From Arthrobacter sp. OAP107 (GTDB lineage: Bacteria; Actinomycetota; Actinomycetes; Actinomycetales; Micrococcaceae): a stretch of 64,000 nucleotides of DNA. The position numbers were made by a program, and so were the translations under genes. Shown in pieces: positions 33,616-42,652 of the stretch. Location of the stretch: NCBI RefSeq assembly GCF_040546765.1, contig NZ_JBEPOK010000001.1, forward strand, positions 2,542,001 to 2,606,000, read 5' to 3'. Within the stretch, counting starts at the first letter, position 1. Each line of letters opens with the position of its first letter. The notes below the pieces were generated by a model, which saw nothing but the letters and a program-made list of their open reading frames with translations, was not told where the DNA came from and ran no database searches.

Positions 33616-33693
33616 TTAGACAGAACGGTCTAACAGAAACCAGTTAGACAGACCTGTCTCAACAAGTCAAGATATTTTTAGACAAATCTGTCT
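33616..33693. promoter_or_regulatory. Three TetR operators between MFS and TetR genes
   Basis: TTAGAC-N6-GTCTAA (33616-33633), AGACAGACCTGTCT (33646-33659) and AGACAAATCTGTCT (33680-33693): variants of one palindrome, TTAGACA...TGTCTAA. Spacing fits repression of both divergent promoters. Confidence 0.82.
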
Positions 33694-33709
33694 GATATCG
33701 TTTTGGGGT

Positions 33710-34321
33710 ATGACCTCCTCCCCCCGGTCCCCCGCCCGGCAGCGCCTTCTGGATGCTGCCGACCGCCTCTTCTATGCCGAGGGTGTGCACACCGTGGGGA
33801 TCGACCGGGTCATCGGCGAGGCCGGGGTCGCCAAACGTTCACTCTTCTACAACTTCTCCGGCAAGGACGCGCTCATAGGTGCCTACCTCGCGGTTTGGGA
33901 CCAGCGGCGACGTGACCGGATCGCCCGGCACCAGGAAGGCCTGGACGATCCTGTCGAGAAACTGCTGGCCGTCTTTGATTCGCTACAGGAAGCGGTTCTC
34001 ACGCCGGGTTACAACGGGTGCGCGTTCGCGAACGCGAACGCCGAAGCGCTCCCGGGAAGTGTGGAAGCCGAAGCGCTGCGGACCTTCCGTGGCTGGCTGG
34101 CCACCATGTTCCTCGCACTCACCACGGAGGCCGGGTTTACCGACCCCCATGATGTCGCGGACCGCCTACGCCTGCTCTACGACGGAGCAGTCGCCAACTC
34201 CCAGCTCGATAAGCATCCGGACGCGGTCCGACTAGCCAAAGAACTTGCCCTCATGATCCTCGACACCTCGCCGCGGGAACACGCAACCGGCCAGAACCCG
34301 CCTGAGCCTGCCTCTGTCTGA
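33710..34321 (+). CDS. TetR-family regulator of the divergent MFS gene
   Basis: A 203-residue repressor; the HTH reads LLDAADRLFYAEGVHTVGID and GEAGVAKRSLFYNFSGKD, followed by a C-terminal helical ligand domain with NGCAFANANAEALPGS, seen in TetR regulators of efflux genes. Operators lie in the 105-bp divergent region. Confidence 0.93.
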   Translation: MTSSPRSPARQRLLDAADRLFYAEGVHTVGIDRVIGEAGVAKRSLFYNFSGKDALIGAYLAVWDQRRRDRIARHQEGLDDPVEKLLAVFDSLQEAVLTPGYNGCAFANANAEALPGSVEAEALRTFRGWLATMFLALTTEAGFTDPHDVADRLRLLYDGAVANSQLDKHPDAVRLAKELALMILDTSPREHATGQNPPEPASV

Positions 34322-34635
34322 CAGACACGTCCAGCGGAGACTCTTTAGCCCGGTGGGAGCGCGCTTCCGAGGGCAGCCAGGTGCAGGAACGGTCGAGGAG
34401 GGTCGACTCCATGCGTCTGCCGCGTGAAGAACGCAGAATGGTGGAGAATCAGGATGTCCTCCACCATAATCCACCGGAGGAGTAGCGCGGTGGAGGCCGG
34501 GACCTCTGCTGGAACTCATATCGTTCCGCTGTCGACTGCGCTACGGCAGTCCGTTCGAACCTCAATGGCCCCGGTATCGCGGTTTCCAACAGGCGGCGAG
34601 TGCGGCAAAAACGGGGAGGTCTTGTCGGGTTGCGC
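34322..34635. other. Intergenic region, nothing recognised
   Basis: About 310 bases after the TetR gene, leading into two gene remnants. A possible recombination junction, but no element ends are visible. Confidence 0.4.
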
Positions 34636-34770
34636 TCAGATAGTCTGCCCGGCGTCGGCGAGGAGGGTGCTTCCGGTCATGATGGTGGAGAGGTCGCTCG
34701 CGCAGAAAAGGAACGCGTGCGATGTCGTCCGGGGTTCCGATGCTGCCGACGGGGCCGTTGCTCCTGACGG
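34636..34770 (-). pseudogene. 3' remnant of a short-chain dehydrogenase gene
   Basis: Two frames on the minus strand join as GPVGSIGTPDDIARV... and ...CASDLSTIMTGSTLLADAGQ, the conserved C-terminal end of many SDR enzymes (R-x-G-x-P-x-D-x-A near the end, then SD...TG..L..DGG). The catalytic and cofactor domains are absent and one frameshift is present. Confidence 0.75.
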
Positions 34771-34791
34771 ACGTTGGCTGGCCGGATTCTT

Positions 34792-35256
34792 CTGTGGGCG
34801 GGCGACAATTTCTCCCTTGCATTCCTTGTGTTCAACACCATCTCCAACCTCCTTACCCAGGAAGAACAAATCCGCTGCTTCCAAAATGTTGCCCGCCACC
34901 TTGCACCTGGCGGGTGCTTCGTCGTTGAACTCTGGGTGCCCCAACTGCATTCGCTGCCACCCGGACATGGCGGAACCGTCGAGGTGAGTGAGCCCGGGTA
35001 CCTCCTGGTCGATACCTACGACGTGCTCCACCAGCACGTCATCTCCCACCACGTGCGCTTCGGCCCGGAACTATCGGATGGACGCGATGCCCGGATCGCA
35101 CGAACACCGCACCGATACATCTGGCCCAGCGAGCTGGATCTCATGGCTCGGCTGGCCGGATTTAAGCTCGAATCCAGATGGGCAGACTGGGACGGAAGCG
35201 AATTCTCCACGGAAGCCCGCAGTCACGTATCGGTGTACCGGCTAGCAGCGCGTTGA
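34792..35256 (+). pseudogene. 5'-truncated SAM-dependent methyltransferase
   Basis: The frame gives FLVFNTISNLLTQEEQI then NVARHLAPGGCFVVELWVP and a C-terminal half that resembles class I methyltransferases (motif post-I region through motif VI). The SAM-binding glycine motif and N-terminus are missing: the sequence abuts the SDR remnant at about 34790. The apparent start codon at 34774 is not original. Probably inactive. Confidence 0.75.
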
Positions 35257-35358
35257 GCGATTCTTATCGGGGTGTGTGGGCACGACGAAAGAGTGTGGAT
35301 CCGTTGCGTGTCCCGCAAAACCTGACCATCAGCAATCATCGAGCGTTGTCGCGGCGTC

Positions 35359-35399
35359 AAAAAGCCGCCCCAAGCCGAGAGAGGTGAGGGCGGCTTTTT
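35359..35399 (-). terminator. Terminator for the small secreted peptide gene
   Basis: AAAAAGCCGCC (35359-35369) and GGCGGCTTTTT (35389-35399) form a GC stem bounded by A and T runs, a typical intrinsic terminator working in either direction. It lies 25 bases past the stop of the leftward 49-codon gene. Confidence 0.82.
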
Positions 35400-35423
35400 G
35401 GCTGGCGCTAAATGCGGCCGAAC

Positions 35424-35573
35424 TTAGTTCGGCCACCAGCCGATGGTTGCGTGGTTTGTCGAGGCGGAGGACGTGGTGCTGTCCTGATCCTTGGGTGCGG
35501 CGTTAGCCGGGGCGGCAAATCCTGCTGCAGCGAGAATGCCGGTCATTAGAAGTGTGGCGGCAAGCTTTTTCAT
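35424..35573 (-). CDS. Small secreted peptide, 49 residues
   Basis: A short gene encoding a textbook signal peptide, MKKLAATLLMTGILAAAGFA followed by APANA, and a short mature peptide of about 24 residues (APKDQDSTTSSAS then TNHATIGWWPN). A G-rich site (GGGGGGAA) precedes the ATG. The stop codon is in the loop of a small hairpin (GGCCGAAC / GTTCGGCC, 35416-35434), and an intrinsic terminator follows at 35399-35359. I do not recognise the peptide; secreted signal, antimicrobial-like or surface roles are all possible. Confidence 0.72.
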   Translation of the reverse strand: MKKLAATLLMTGILAAAGFAAPANAAPKDQDSTTSSASTNHATIGWWPN

Positions 35574-35849
35574 CGCGATGTTCCCCCCGTTGTGGTGCTG
35601 ATGTGATACGTGTGCACGTATCGGTGCCAGTATATGCTTCCCACCTCAAGCCCCATAGGTTTAATCGGCTGTCCGCAAGGTCGGCGCGAGAACCTTGTAT
35701 CCGGCAGCACGGTCGCCTTCACGTCTACCGGGGCCGGCTGCCGGGCAGCTGCGAATGCTGCCGGTTCCTGAAGATGCGGCGCCGAGCGCCACCAGCATCT
35801 TCAGTGGCGGTGCACCTGAAAGTCGAAGCGCCAGGTGCGCGCATAGAGG

Positions 35850-35881
35850 AGCCCCGCACAGCCAGCCCTCTCTGCGGGGCT
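35850..35881. terminator. Hairpin after the gene at 35952
   Basis: AGCCCCGCA (35850-35858) pairs with TGCGGGGCT (35873-35881), loop 14 bases. Downstream of the leftward gene ending at 35952. Confidence 0.65.
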
Positions 35882-35951
35882 CTTCGCATGCTTGGCGGCC
35901 CGCAGAAGCGGTGGCTCGGACTGTAAATGCCAGATCTCTGCTCTCGGTTGC

Positions 35952-36389
35952 TTAGTTGCCCTTAGAGTAGTAGCCACGGAGCACTTGAGCAAATATGGGT
36001 CGGAGCTGTTTAGGGTCGACAGCACCGTCGGCAGCCCGGTTGATGGCGGCGTCAATGTCTGCCAGGAACGCCTGGGGCGATGGATACCCGTCCGGCACGC
36101 GGATCATCCAAACGTAGCCTCTGGGCCGCGGCGGAAGGCCGGCGTCCCGGAGATAGGTATCGATGTCGTCATCGATCATTTCCCGGTCAGCGGCTGAAAG
36201 AGATTCCACAAAGGGTTCCCGCTCCCCCGCTCTCTCGATGTACCCGGTCACCGTCCTGCCGGCGTCCGAGGTCGCGTGGCGGCGGAGGTTCTCTGCGCCG
36301 GTGGCCCATCCCATCAAGGCTCCCCAGCCGTTCTCTGTCAGTTCCGCCCATGATGCTGACGGTACGGCCTCCTTTACGGCGCTCCACAT
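35952..36389 (-). CDS. Hypothetical protein
   Basis: A 145-residue soluble protein, family not recognised: helical N-terminus (MWSAVKEAVPSASWAELTEN), acidic centre (SLSAADREMIDDDIDTYLRD) and a C-terminal segment with YVWMIRVPDGYPSPQAFLAD. The start is ATG 36389, with GAGGAG 5 bases upstream. Followed by the hairpin at 35850. Confidence 0.7.
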   Translation of the reverse strand: MWSAVKEAVPSASWAELTENGWGALMGWATGAENLRRHATSDAGRTVTGYIERAGEREPFVESLSAADREMIDDDIDTYLRDAGLPPRPRGYVWMIRVPDGYPSPQAFLADIDAAINRAADGAVDPKQLRPIFAQVLRGYYSKGN

Positions 36390-36580
36390 AGTCACTCCTC
36401 GCTGGCCGCGTTGCGCGTGTCATGCACAACGATGGCAGGACGGCGGACTGTCACGCTAGGGATCCAAAACCCTTTGTGTGGGCGGTGAAGTGGGTTTGGC
36501 CGGCACAAACAGCCGGGTTCAGCCCCCAATGCGCGGTTCGGCGGGTAGCAGGCGCACGCGGGTACGGATAGGCTGCGGGC

Positions 36581-37122
36581 ATGGGGTTCCTTGGGGGGAA
36601 ACAAGTCAGCGGCATGGCACTGTTGCTGGTCCTTCCAGCTCGGCAGGGCCCTTGAGCGCCTGCGCATATACGGACGACGAGGCGGGACCTGCGACCGCCC
36701 CGCCAGCCTCAACATCCCGGCCGGCCCCACCTCCACCGCCCACGGCCAACCCCGCCCTTGCCCAGGAACAGGCAAGCAACCAGACGCAGCTGGACCGGCT
36801 CCTCGGCCCCAGACCTTCCGACCTCGTTCTTGGCGGATCTGGTGGACTTGTCGGCGACGGCCACCGCACCTCGCTGCCCGGCATCCCAAAGGGACGCTAC
36901 AAGGTGACCTCTGCATGCGTCGGCGTCTCGGATGCAGCCCTCCTCATCACGCAGCCCGACCGCAGAGGAGGATCAAGCCACGAACCCGCCCTCAAGTGCG
37001 GAACAGCCAGTAGCATGACCGTGAACCTCGAGGTCGGTCAGGTCTTCGCCCATCTGGTGCCCATGACCACCGAGCCGGGCACCGCAGCCGTCGCCGGCTT
37101 CTGGATGGTCCCGGCACCCTAG
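36581..37122 (+). pseudogene. Putative lipoprotein, local family member 2, signal region out of frame
   Basis: The main frame encodes a lipobox LSAC followed by a Pro/Thr/Ala-rich linker, TQLDRLLGP, TSACVGVSDAALLI and FAHLVPM, homologous to the lipoprotein at 12777. The hydrophobic signal (MGFLGGKQVSGMALLLVLPA from ATG 36581) lies in a different frame and meets a stop just after 36650. A single frameshift between about 36630 and 36652 would join the two. An in-frame upstream start at 36478 gives no signal peptide. Probably broken, or a sequencing slip. Confidence 0.6.
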
Positions 37123-37164
37123 ACGAGTCAAATCCGCCAAGGCACTATCAGAAAGGAGACAGGC

Positions 37165-37437
37165 GTGCGCCTCAAACATCTTTTTCACCGTAAAACCAAA
37201 GGGCCACGCAGACTCGCAACCGAACTCGCCGGCACCGGCGAGGCGAAAGCCCCGCCAGCGCAGACTGAGGACCTGCAGGAGGCCTGGGCCGAACTGACTG
37301 AAGCCGCCCAGGGCTCCAAGGTGATGAGCTTCCACGCCTGCCCCCGCAGCGGAATCCCATGGGCCCAGGATCCCGTCTCTGTCCGCGCCGTGGCCGCGAC
37401 ACTCCGGGAATTCCCCGACCGCCAGCAGACTACCTAG
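37165..37437 (+). CDS. Hypothetical protein, 90 residues
   Basis: A short soluble protein with basic N-terminus (RLKHLFHRKTKGPRR) and the segment SKVMSFHACPRSGIPWAQDP. The start is GTG 37165, with AAAGGAGAC 6 bases upstream. 42 bases after the lipoprotein gene, so possibly co-transcribed. Family not recognised. Confidence 0.6.
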   Translation: MRLKHLFHRKTKGPRRLATELAGTGEAKAPPAQTEDLQEAWAELTEAAQGSKVMSFHACPRSGIPWAQDPVSVRAVAATLREFPDRQQTT

Positions 37438-37533
37438 AAGACTTCCCTCAGCTCGCGGCCGGCTGCCATTCGTGTCACCACGTGTGGTGTGGTTGTTGAT
37501 GCAAGTAGGCCGGAACATTTTGGAGGGTAGAGG

Positions 37534-37733
37534 ATGACACAGAAGACAGAGTCTTCATTTCAGTGGCGGCGATCGCCACGATTTCTTCGCTCTCGAACCT
37601 TGTCTTCGTGATCACCAAACTCCCGGTGATCCATTGGTCGTGCCTGCATGCAGGAATTTTCGGAGCAATCGTTTCAGTCTTCTTCGTCGTCCTTCTGCGA
37701 AAGAGTAGAGCTGCCAGCCGCGGTACCAGTTAG
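37534..37733 (+). pseudogene. Small membrane protein gene with early frameshift
   Basis: GGAGG precedes ATG 37534 (MTQKTE...), but the downstream protein-like frame is a different one: VFISVAAIATISSLSNLVFV, then a short loop and GIFGAIVSVFFVVLLRKSR, which is two predicted membrane helices with a basic tail, ending at TAG 37733. A one-base change early in the gene would restore it. GTG 37563 is a possible internal start without a ribosome site. Confidence 0.45.
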
Positions 37734-37745
37734 GCATCAGGGTCC

Positions 37746-38136
37746 CTAACCCGCCGCCCGCTCGTCTGGTCCTGTGGACAGCCAGCTCACGGCCTGAGTC
37801 CTGGATGTAAAAAAACGTGTAGGGTGCAACAGCGTGCCGGCACGGAGGAAGATCGTGGCCACAACCTTGTCGGCCGGCTTCAAGCCCAGCAGCGCGACGC
37901 GGGAGGCGGGCCAGGGCTCGGCGAAGCTTGACCAGGCATCATGGCGCACGACCTCCGTCCTGGAAACGTCGATCAGTAGCGGGTACTCGCCCGCGGGCGA
38001 CATTCTGTTCACGGCTTGCTACGGCTGCAAGCGCGTCTGTGGCGTCAACTGTGCGGTCCGGCTGCCAGAACAAGTGAATGACGCTGGCGCTGCGGAGGTC
38101 CACGATCTCCGCGGCCCTGGTTATCGAGGGGGCCAA
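37746..38136 (-). pseudogene. Frameshifted STAS/SEC14-like protein gene
   Basis: Two minus-strand frames combine: SASVIHLFWQPDRTVDATDA (5' frame) and YPLLIDVSRTEVVRHDAWSS...ASRVALLGLK...TRFFTSRTQAVSWL (3' frame). Together they match the roughly 120-residue actinobacterial STAS/SEC14-domain proteins of unknown function. The shift is near 38010. No in-frame path covers both halves. Confidence 0.65.
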
Positions 38137-38314
38137 GGCTCATTGACTCAGCAGCTGACTGCAACACCTCGCTCCGTTTAGGGCTGACACGGTTGTTGGC
38201 CCCTCACAGGGTTACCCGTCAATGTCCACAGCGGTCATGGTGCGGCGGAACCTTCCCGCGGAAAAGCTTGGTCAAACCTGTGGAACCGGCCGGGAGACAC
38301 CTCCGCCAAATTTG

Positions 38315-39196
38315 TCAGGCGGGAGGCGTCCAGCCCGAGGCGGCAAGCCACCCGGCGAAATCGAGAACGTCGGGCACAAGGGAGCGGGTTGCAGCGAAGT
38401 CGGCCCGGTAGGCGGGGGTCTCGGAAAACCAGCGGAACATCGCGGCCTGGTCCCCGAGCGAGGCGATCGCCTCCAATGGCACCGCCTCGTACTTTGCGGG
38501 AAGACCGGCATACTCCCCCATGGCCCGGGCGATCTGCGAGCCCGTGAGCGAATCACCGGCAATCTCCACGCTGGCACCCTCGACGGCGCTTCCGCCCAGC
38601 AGTATTGCCGCAGCCGCTTTCCCGAGGTCGCGCACGGCGATCATCTGCAGCGGAATGTCGCCGGGCATGGCCATTCGAACCACAATCTGGCCCTCCTCAA
38701 CGCTCGTCGAGTAGCGGCTGAAATTGTCCATGAAGAAGACCGGGCGAAGGAACGTGTGGTGGATGCCGAGCGATTCGATGTGCTCCTCGACGCGGCGCTT
38801 GCTCTCGAAGTGCGGGATGCCCGACTCCCGTTCGGCGCCGCCGACGGAGCTGTAAACGAGGTGCCGTACGCCAGCGCGGGCCGCGGCGTCGGCGATCGCG
38901 ATGCCCGTGGCGGTCTCCCGTTCGGTGCCTTCCGTGAACGGCGTGGTCATCGCGAATGCGGCCTCCACCCCGTCTAAGAAGGCGTCGAGAGATGCCGGGT
39001 CGGTCAGATCGCCGACAGTGAGTTCGACGCCGCGGGCGGCCAGCGCTTGTGCTGCAGGCTTGCCCGGGTCACGGACCAGGGCTCGCACCCGCACGTCCCC
39101 TTCCAGTAGCGCCTGAACGACGGAGCCGCCCTGGTTGCCGCTTGCCCCAACTACGGCGATGAGTGGCGACCTGCGGGGTGTTGTATTGCTGTTCAT
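38315..39196 (-). CDS. NmrA-like NAD(P)-binding protein
   Basis: A 293-residue atypical SDR of the NmrA/HSCARG type. The nucleotide motif is VGASGNQGGSVVQALL and the later FLRPVFFMDNF is family-typical; the classical Y-x3-K is absent, so a redox sensor or quinone/NADPH-binding role is as likely as catalysis. The start ATG 39196 has AGGAGA upstream; the GTG/ATG ten codons earlier is unlikely. Confidence 0.9.
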   Translation of the reverse strand: MNSNTTPRRSPLIAVVGASGNQGGSVVQALLEGDVRVRALVRDPGKPAAQALAARGVELTVGDLTDPASLDAFLDGVEAAFAMTTPFTEGTERETATGIAIADAAARAGVRHLVYSSVGGAERESGIPHFESKRRVEEHIESLGIHHTFLRPVFFMDNFSRYSTSVEEGQIVVRMAMPGDIPLQMIAVRDLGKAAAAILLGGSAVEGASVEIAGDSLTGSQIARAMGEYAGLPAKYEAVPLEAIASLGDQAAMFRWFSETPAYRADFAATRSLVPDVLDFAGWLAASGWTPPA

Positions 39197-39380
39197 GGCA
39201 TTCTCCTGATCGGGAACTAGCACCATACAAGAACATTAGCCAGCAGACGGATATGGTGACTGGCTATGTCCGCCTGACAGCCCGGGGTGAATCCGTCACC
39301 TCGGAGGTTGTGGCCGCAGTCTGGCACAAATGGTCCGGCGACCCTGCTGAGAGCCCGAACATGTACCGGTTTTGGCGGCC

Positions 39381-40273
39381 CTAGTCCTCCAACTCGAAGT
39401 CCAGGTCGAGGTCTTCCGGCGCGGTCAGCTTCCGTCAGGTGGAGCCAACGGGCGCTGCGCCGATGGTAGCGGCGATGGGCATCCTGTCGACGGTAACCAG
39501 TTGGTCCAGGTTCAGGCCGGTCAGCTCGGCGATGTCCCGGATGGGTGCCCGGAAAGTCCGGAACGGTCCCAGCGGCGGGACGTCCTCGGTGACCCCGGGC
39601 CGCGGCACGTCCGGCAGCTCGGCCAGCTGCGGGGTCTGGTCCACAACGTAGCCGGTGGCCGCCAGCTGCCCCTGGTGGATGAAGGCGGCGACCTTGAAGA
39701 AGCGCAGCGGAATGTCCACGCCCCAGTAGACCGGATCAAGGGCGCTGAAGATCGGGCCGGTGAAGACCACGATCCGCTGCGGTATTGGGCGGCGTGTTCC
39801 TGGAGGTAGTCCTCGATGCCCAGCCACAGTTCGATGCCCTGGTTGGACTTGGCCGCCTGCGGGGCCGCGTTCGTGTAGTGGAAGGTGTCCTCGTTGACGA
39901 GCTGGGATTCGGCGATGGTGTCACCCCACACGGCCGAGGACCTGCACACGAGATGGCCGCGGTCGATGTCGTTCCGGGCGTAAACCCGCTACCCCGTCTG
40001 CTGGTCCGCCGGGATCCTCGGATCCAGCTTCCAGGGGATTCCTGCCCGGTCCAGGTCCGTCAGCGTCTCCCCGTCGATTCCCACGCCCGTGACTGCCGCC
40101 AGGCGCTTGTCAGAGCGCATCAGCACCGAGAAGTGCGTGTAGGGAAGCAGGATTGTCTCCGTTCCGGCCAGAGCAGGCAGCGGGACGGGCTGGCCCAGGA
40201 AGTTCTCGTCGACTCCCTTGCGGCCGGCAAGGGATTCGACGGTCGCGGTCGGAGTTATCGGCAGTTCGTCCAT
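39381..40273 (-). pseudogene. DNA/RNA non-specific endonuclease, multiply mutated
   Basis: Four frame pieces on the minus strand reconstruct a protein of about 297 residues: DPRIPADQQTG, stop TAG near 39990, then RVYARNDIDRGHLVCRSSAV (the D-R-G-H catalytic motif of the EndA/NucA nuclease family) and NEDTFHYTNAAPQ; a frameshift near 39785; then RIVVFTGPIFSALDPVYWG...VPRPGVTEDVPPLGPFRTF; and TGA for Trp near 39435, before LTAPEDLDLDFELED. Two nonsense changes and a frameshift make it a clear pseudogene. Confidence 0.88.
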
Positions 40274-40488
40274 GACCGGACACTACCAGGGGGCAGCAAC
40301 GGGGACGTGAACGACGGACTAAAACGAGATTCCGGCTTCACCCCGGAACGGTGAAGAATGATGTCGAATTTCGCTGGAATGGACCACGACCACAGAACGG
40401 GTTATGCCGTGGCGGTGTTTGGAGTAATTTGGGTAGCCACCCGGCGCCGCGTTCGAGCGGCCAGCCCCTGTTGTACCCGAGGGATGTC

Positions 40489-40779
40489 ATGGTCAAGAAA
40501 CCCACCAGCAAGCCAGCGAAACTGTATCGGCCGATCGGGCTGGCTTCAGGAATGCTCGGCGGCATCATCGCTGGCCAAATCTTCAAACAGGTATGGAAGC
40601 ACGCCGCCCCAGGCGACCGGGGCGAGGCACCCAACCCGCTGTCCACCGACTATGCGCTGAAAGAGATCCTCATCGCCGCCGCCATACAGGGCGCTATTTA
40701 CGCTGTGATAAAGACGGTCATCGACCGCGGCGGAGCGCGGCTCTTCGAACGTTGGACCGGAGAATGGCCCGGGAACTGA
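40489..40779 (+). CDS. DUF4235 membrane protein
   Basis: A 96-residue actinobacterial DUF4235 protein with one or two membrane segments: PIGLASGMLGGIIAGQIFKQ near the start and ILIAAAIQGAIYAVIKTVID near the end, with W..A and P.. in between. Its role is unknown. GAGGG lies 6 bases before ATG 40489; the longer frame upstream is not supported. Confidence 0.85.
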   Translation: MVKKPTSKPAKLYRPIGLASGMLGGIIAGQIFKQVWKHAAPGDRGEAPNPLSTDYALKEILIAAAIQGAIYAVIKTVIDRGGARLFERWTGEWPGN

Positions 40780-40842
40780 CCGGCCACCCCTGCATCTTAT
40801 GCGCCAACATATCGCAGGACGCTCCCAGTGAGGCACGTCGAC

Positions 40843-41121
40843 CTACAGACTGAAGAAGGTCTTCGGGTCGTCGGCGTCGAGGAGATCGTGATGAAACGGG
40901 ATGGCGTCCACCGGCCGGGTGTCCAAGAACAGGACCGCCACCTGTCTTGAATGGACCACCGTGTACCGAGTCGGCCCGTCCACCCAGGAGTGGATCCCGG
41001 TGTATTCCTCGACGTCCAGCCCGTCACCCAGCAGGCCCCGCTCTTGAAGAAGGTCGTAGACAAGATTCCAAGCGAGATCCATTCGTTCGTGGATCGCCGC
41101 CTCAACCGTTGGAGCCGTCAT
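40843..41121 (-). CDS. Hypothetical protein, 92 residues (family also remnant at 12533)
   Basis: A soluble protein beginning MTAPTVEAAIHERMDLAWNL and containing LLGDGLDVEEYTGIHSWVDG and YTVVHSRQVAVLFLDTRPVD. Family not recognised. The start is ATG 41121, since homology with the remnant at 12533-12652 begins exactly there. The duplication shows the gene is mobile or recombining within this replicon. Confidence 0.65.
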   Translation of the reverse strand: MTAPTVEAAIHERMDLAWNLVYDLLQERGLLGDGLDVEEYTGIHSWVDGPTRYTVVHSRQVAVLFLDTRPVDAIPFHHDLLDADDPKTFFSL

Positions 41122-41316
41122 AGGACCATCGTCCTCCCGGGCAGTGACAGTCTTGCGGACGGCGATACCGCGTGCCGGTAGTCTGCCCCGGGTGGGGACT
41201 TTTCGGGCTCTGGACAGCAACGCTCAGCATTCCTAGCGTTAAGGCGTGCCCGAGCCAACGGAGGACGGCGGCAGGGGCGCGGTCCAGAACCAGCCACTCA
41301 GTTTGAGGAGATCGCC

Positions 41317-41733
41317 ATGACGACAGCACGTGAAATCATGACCGGCGGCGTTGAATGCGTCGGTGAAAACGAAACTCTGGAAGCGGCGGCCCGAAAGATG
41401 AAAGAGCTGGACGTCGGCGCCCTGCCGATCTGCGGGGAGGACAACCGGCTCAAAGGCATGATCACCGACCGCGACATCGTCATCAAGTGCTTCGCCGAAG
41501 GCGGCGACCCACGTACGGCCAAGGCGGGGGATTTCGGTCAGGGCAAGCCGGTCACCATCGGGGCCGATGACTCCATCGAGGAAGCAATCAGGACCATGGG
41601 AGAGCACCAGGTCCGCCGGCTGCCCGTCATCGACGGCCACGACCTGATTGGCATCATCAGCCAGGCAGACATTGCCCGGAACTACCCGGAGGACCGTGTC
41701 GGCGAACTCGTCGAGCTCATCTCCTTCTATTAG
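41317..41733 (+). CDS. CBS-domain pair protein
   Basis: A 138-residue protein made of two CBS motifs (about residues 7-62 and 74-130), a Bateman module that binds adenosine nucleotides. First copy: IMTGGVECVGENETLEAAAR...ADIGALPI-like VGALPICGED; second: PVTIGADDSIEEAIRTM...RRLPVIDGHDLIGIISQADI. No catalytic domain, so it may act as a nucleotide- or stress-responsive partner, as stand-alone CBS proteins do in Actinobacteria. GAGGAG precedes the ATG. A 19-bp tandem repeat overlaps its stop codon. Confidence 0.92.
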   Translation: MTTAREIMTGGVECVGENETLEAAARKMKELDVGALPICGEDNRLKGMITDRDIVIKCFAEGGDPRTAKAGDFGQGKPVTIGADDSIEEAIRTMGEHQVRRLPVIDGHDLIGIISQADIARNYPEDRVGELVELISFY

Positions 41734-41764
41734 AGGCCTGTCGCCCTATTAGAGGCCTGTCGCC
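41727..41764 (+). repeat. Tandem 19-bp repeat, two copies
   Basis: CTATTAGAGGCCTGTCGCC occurs twice back to back (41727-41745, 41746-41764); the stop codon of the CBS gene is in the first copy. Confidence 0.9.
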
Positions 41765-41830
41765 CTGCCAGCCTTCTGGGGAGGGTAGCTGCACCAACGG
41801 CGGCTGCCCTCTCCGCTGTCCGAAGAAACC

Positions 41831-42538
41831 ATGGATCGTCCGTTGCAAGCCACATGGAATCTCGCTTCCTTGACCGCGGTGCCAGGCAAGGAACCCGGCC
41901 CAGCACCCGCTCCGGGACAGTATGCCCTCGCTGTTGAACCGGAACGGGACACCCTGCTCTACGTGCCTGCAGCGTTGCGCCGAGGACAGCCGGCTCCGCT
42001 GGTCCTCTTGCTTCACGGAGCGGGAGGTGAGGCGGCAGGAGGCCTGGGGCTGCTGTCCGGCTATGCCGAAAAACACAGACTTGTCCTTGCCGCACCGTCG
42101 TCGAGGACGTCAACCTGGGACGGTGTCCGCGGCGTTTTCGGCACCGACGTCAAGGCGATTGACCGGGCGCTTGAACGGATCTTTCAAATGGTCTTCGTTG
42201 ACCAGAACCGTATCGCCATCGGCGGGTTCTCCGATGGAGCTTCCTACGCGTTGGGGCTGGGCCTGGCAAACGGCGGACTCTTTTCCAGGATCATTGCCTT
42301 CTCCCCCGGGTTTGTCCCTCCCGCGCCTCGGACCGGCAAACCCCGCATTTTCGTTTCCCACGGAGACCGGGACAACGTCCTGCCAATTGACCGGACCAGC
42401 CGCCGGCTGGTGCCCCTCCTCAGCAGGGAGGGCTACAACGTCACCTACCGGGAGTTCCGGGGCGGCCATGCGGTTCCCCCCGAAATTTCTCAGGAAGCGA
42501 TTGAATGGCTGGGCTCAGAGAAATGGGAGGAGCGCTAA
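41831..42538 (+). CDS. Alpha/beta-hydrolase esterase (phospholipase/carboxylesterase-like)
   Basis: A 235-residue esterase. The family start LLYVPAALRRG...PLVLLLHGAGG gives the oxyanion HG; the nucleophile motif is GFSDGASYAL; the acid and base are in SHGDRDNVLP (Asp) and GGHAVPPEI (His). No signal peptide. It follows the CBS gene by about 100 bases. Substrate unknown. Confidence 0.88.
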   Translation: MDRPLQATWNLASLTAVPGKEPGPAPAPGQYALAVEPERDTLLYVPAALRRGQPAPLVLLLHGAGGEAAGGLGLLSGYAEKHRLVLAAPSSRTSTWDGVRGVFGTDVKAIDRALERIFQMVFVDQNRIAIGGFSDGASYALGLGLANGGLFSRIIAFSPGFVPPAPRTGKPRIFVSHGDRDNVLPIDRTSRRLVPLLSREGYNVTYREFRGGHAVPPEISQEAIEWLGSEKWEER

Positions 42539-42652
42539 GCGCTGTTAGGACAACCCCAGGGCGGGGTTCTGGCAGAGCGAGGAACAGGGCTTCGGCCAGG
42601 ATCGCCTTTCACACTTCGCCCAGTGAACGATTCGGCCACGCATAGGACTTGC
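42539..42652. other. Short intergenic stretch
   Basis: Nothing recognised; leads into a lipoprotein-signal remnant and the hsp20 promoter. Confidence 0.35.
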
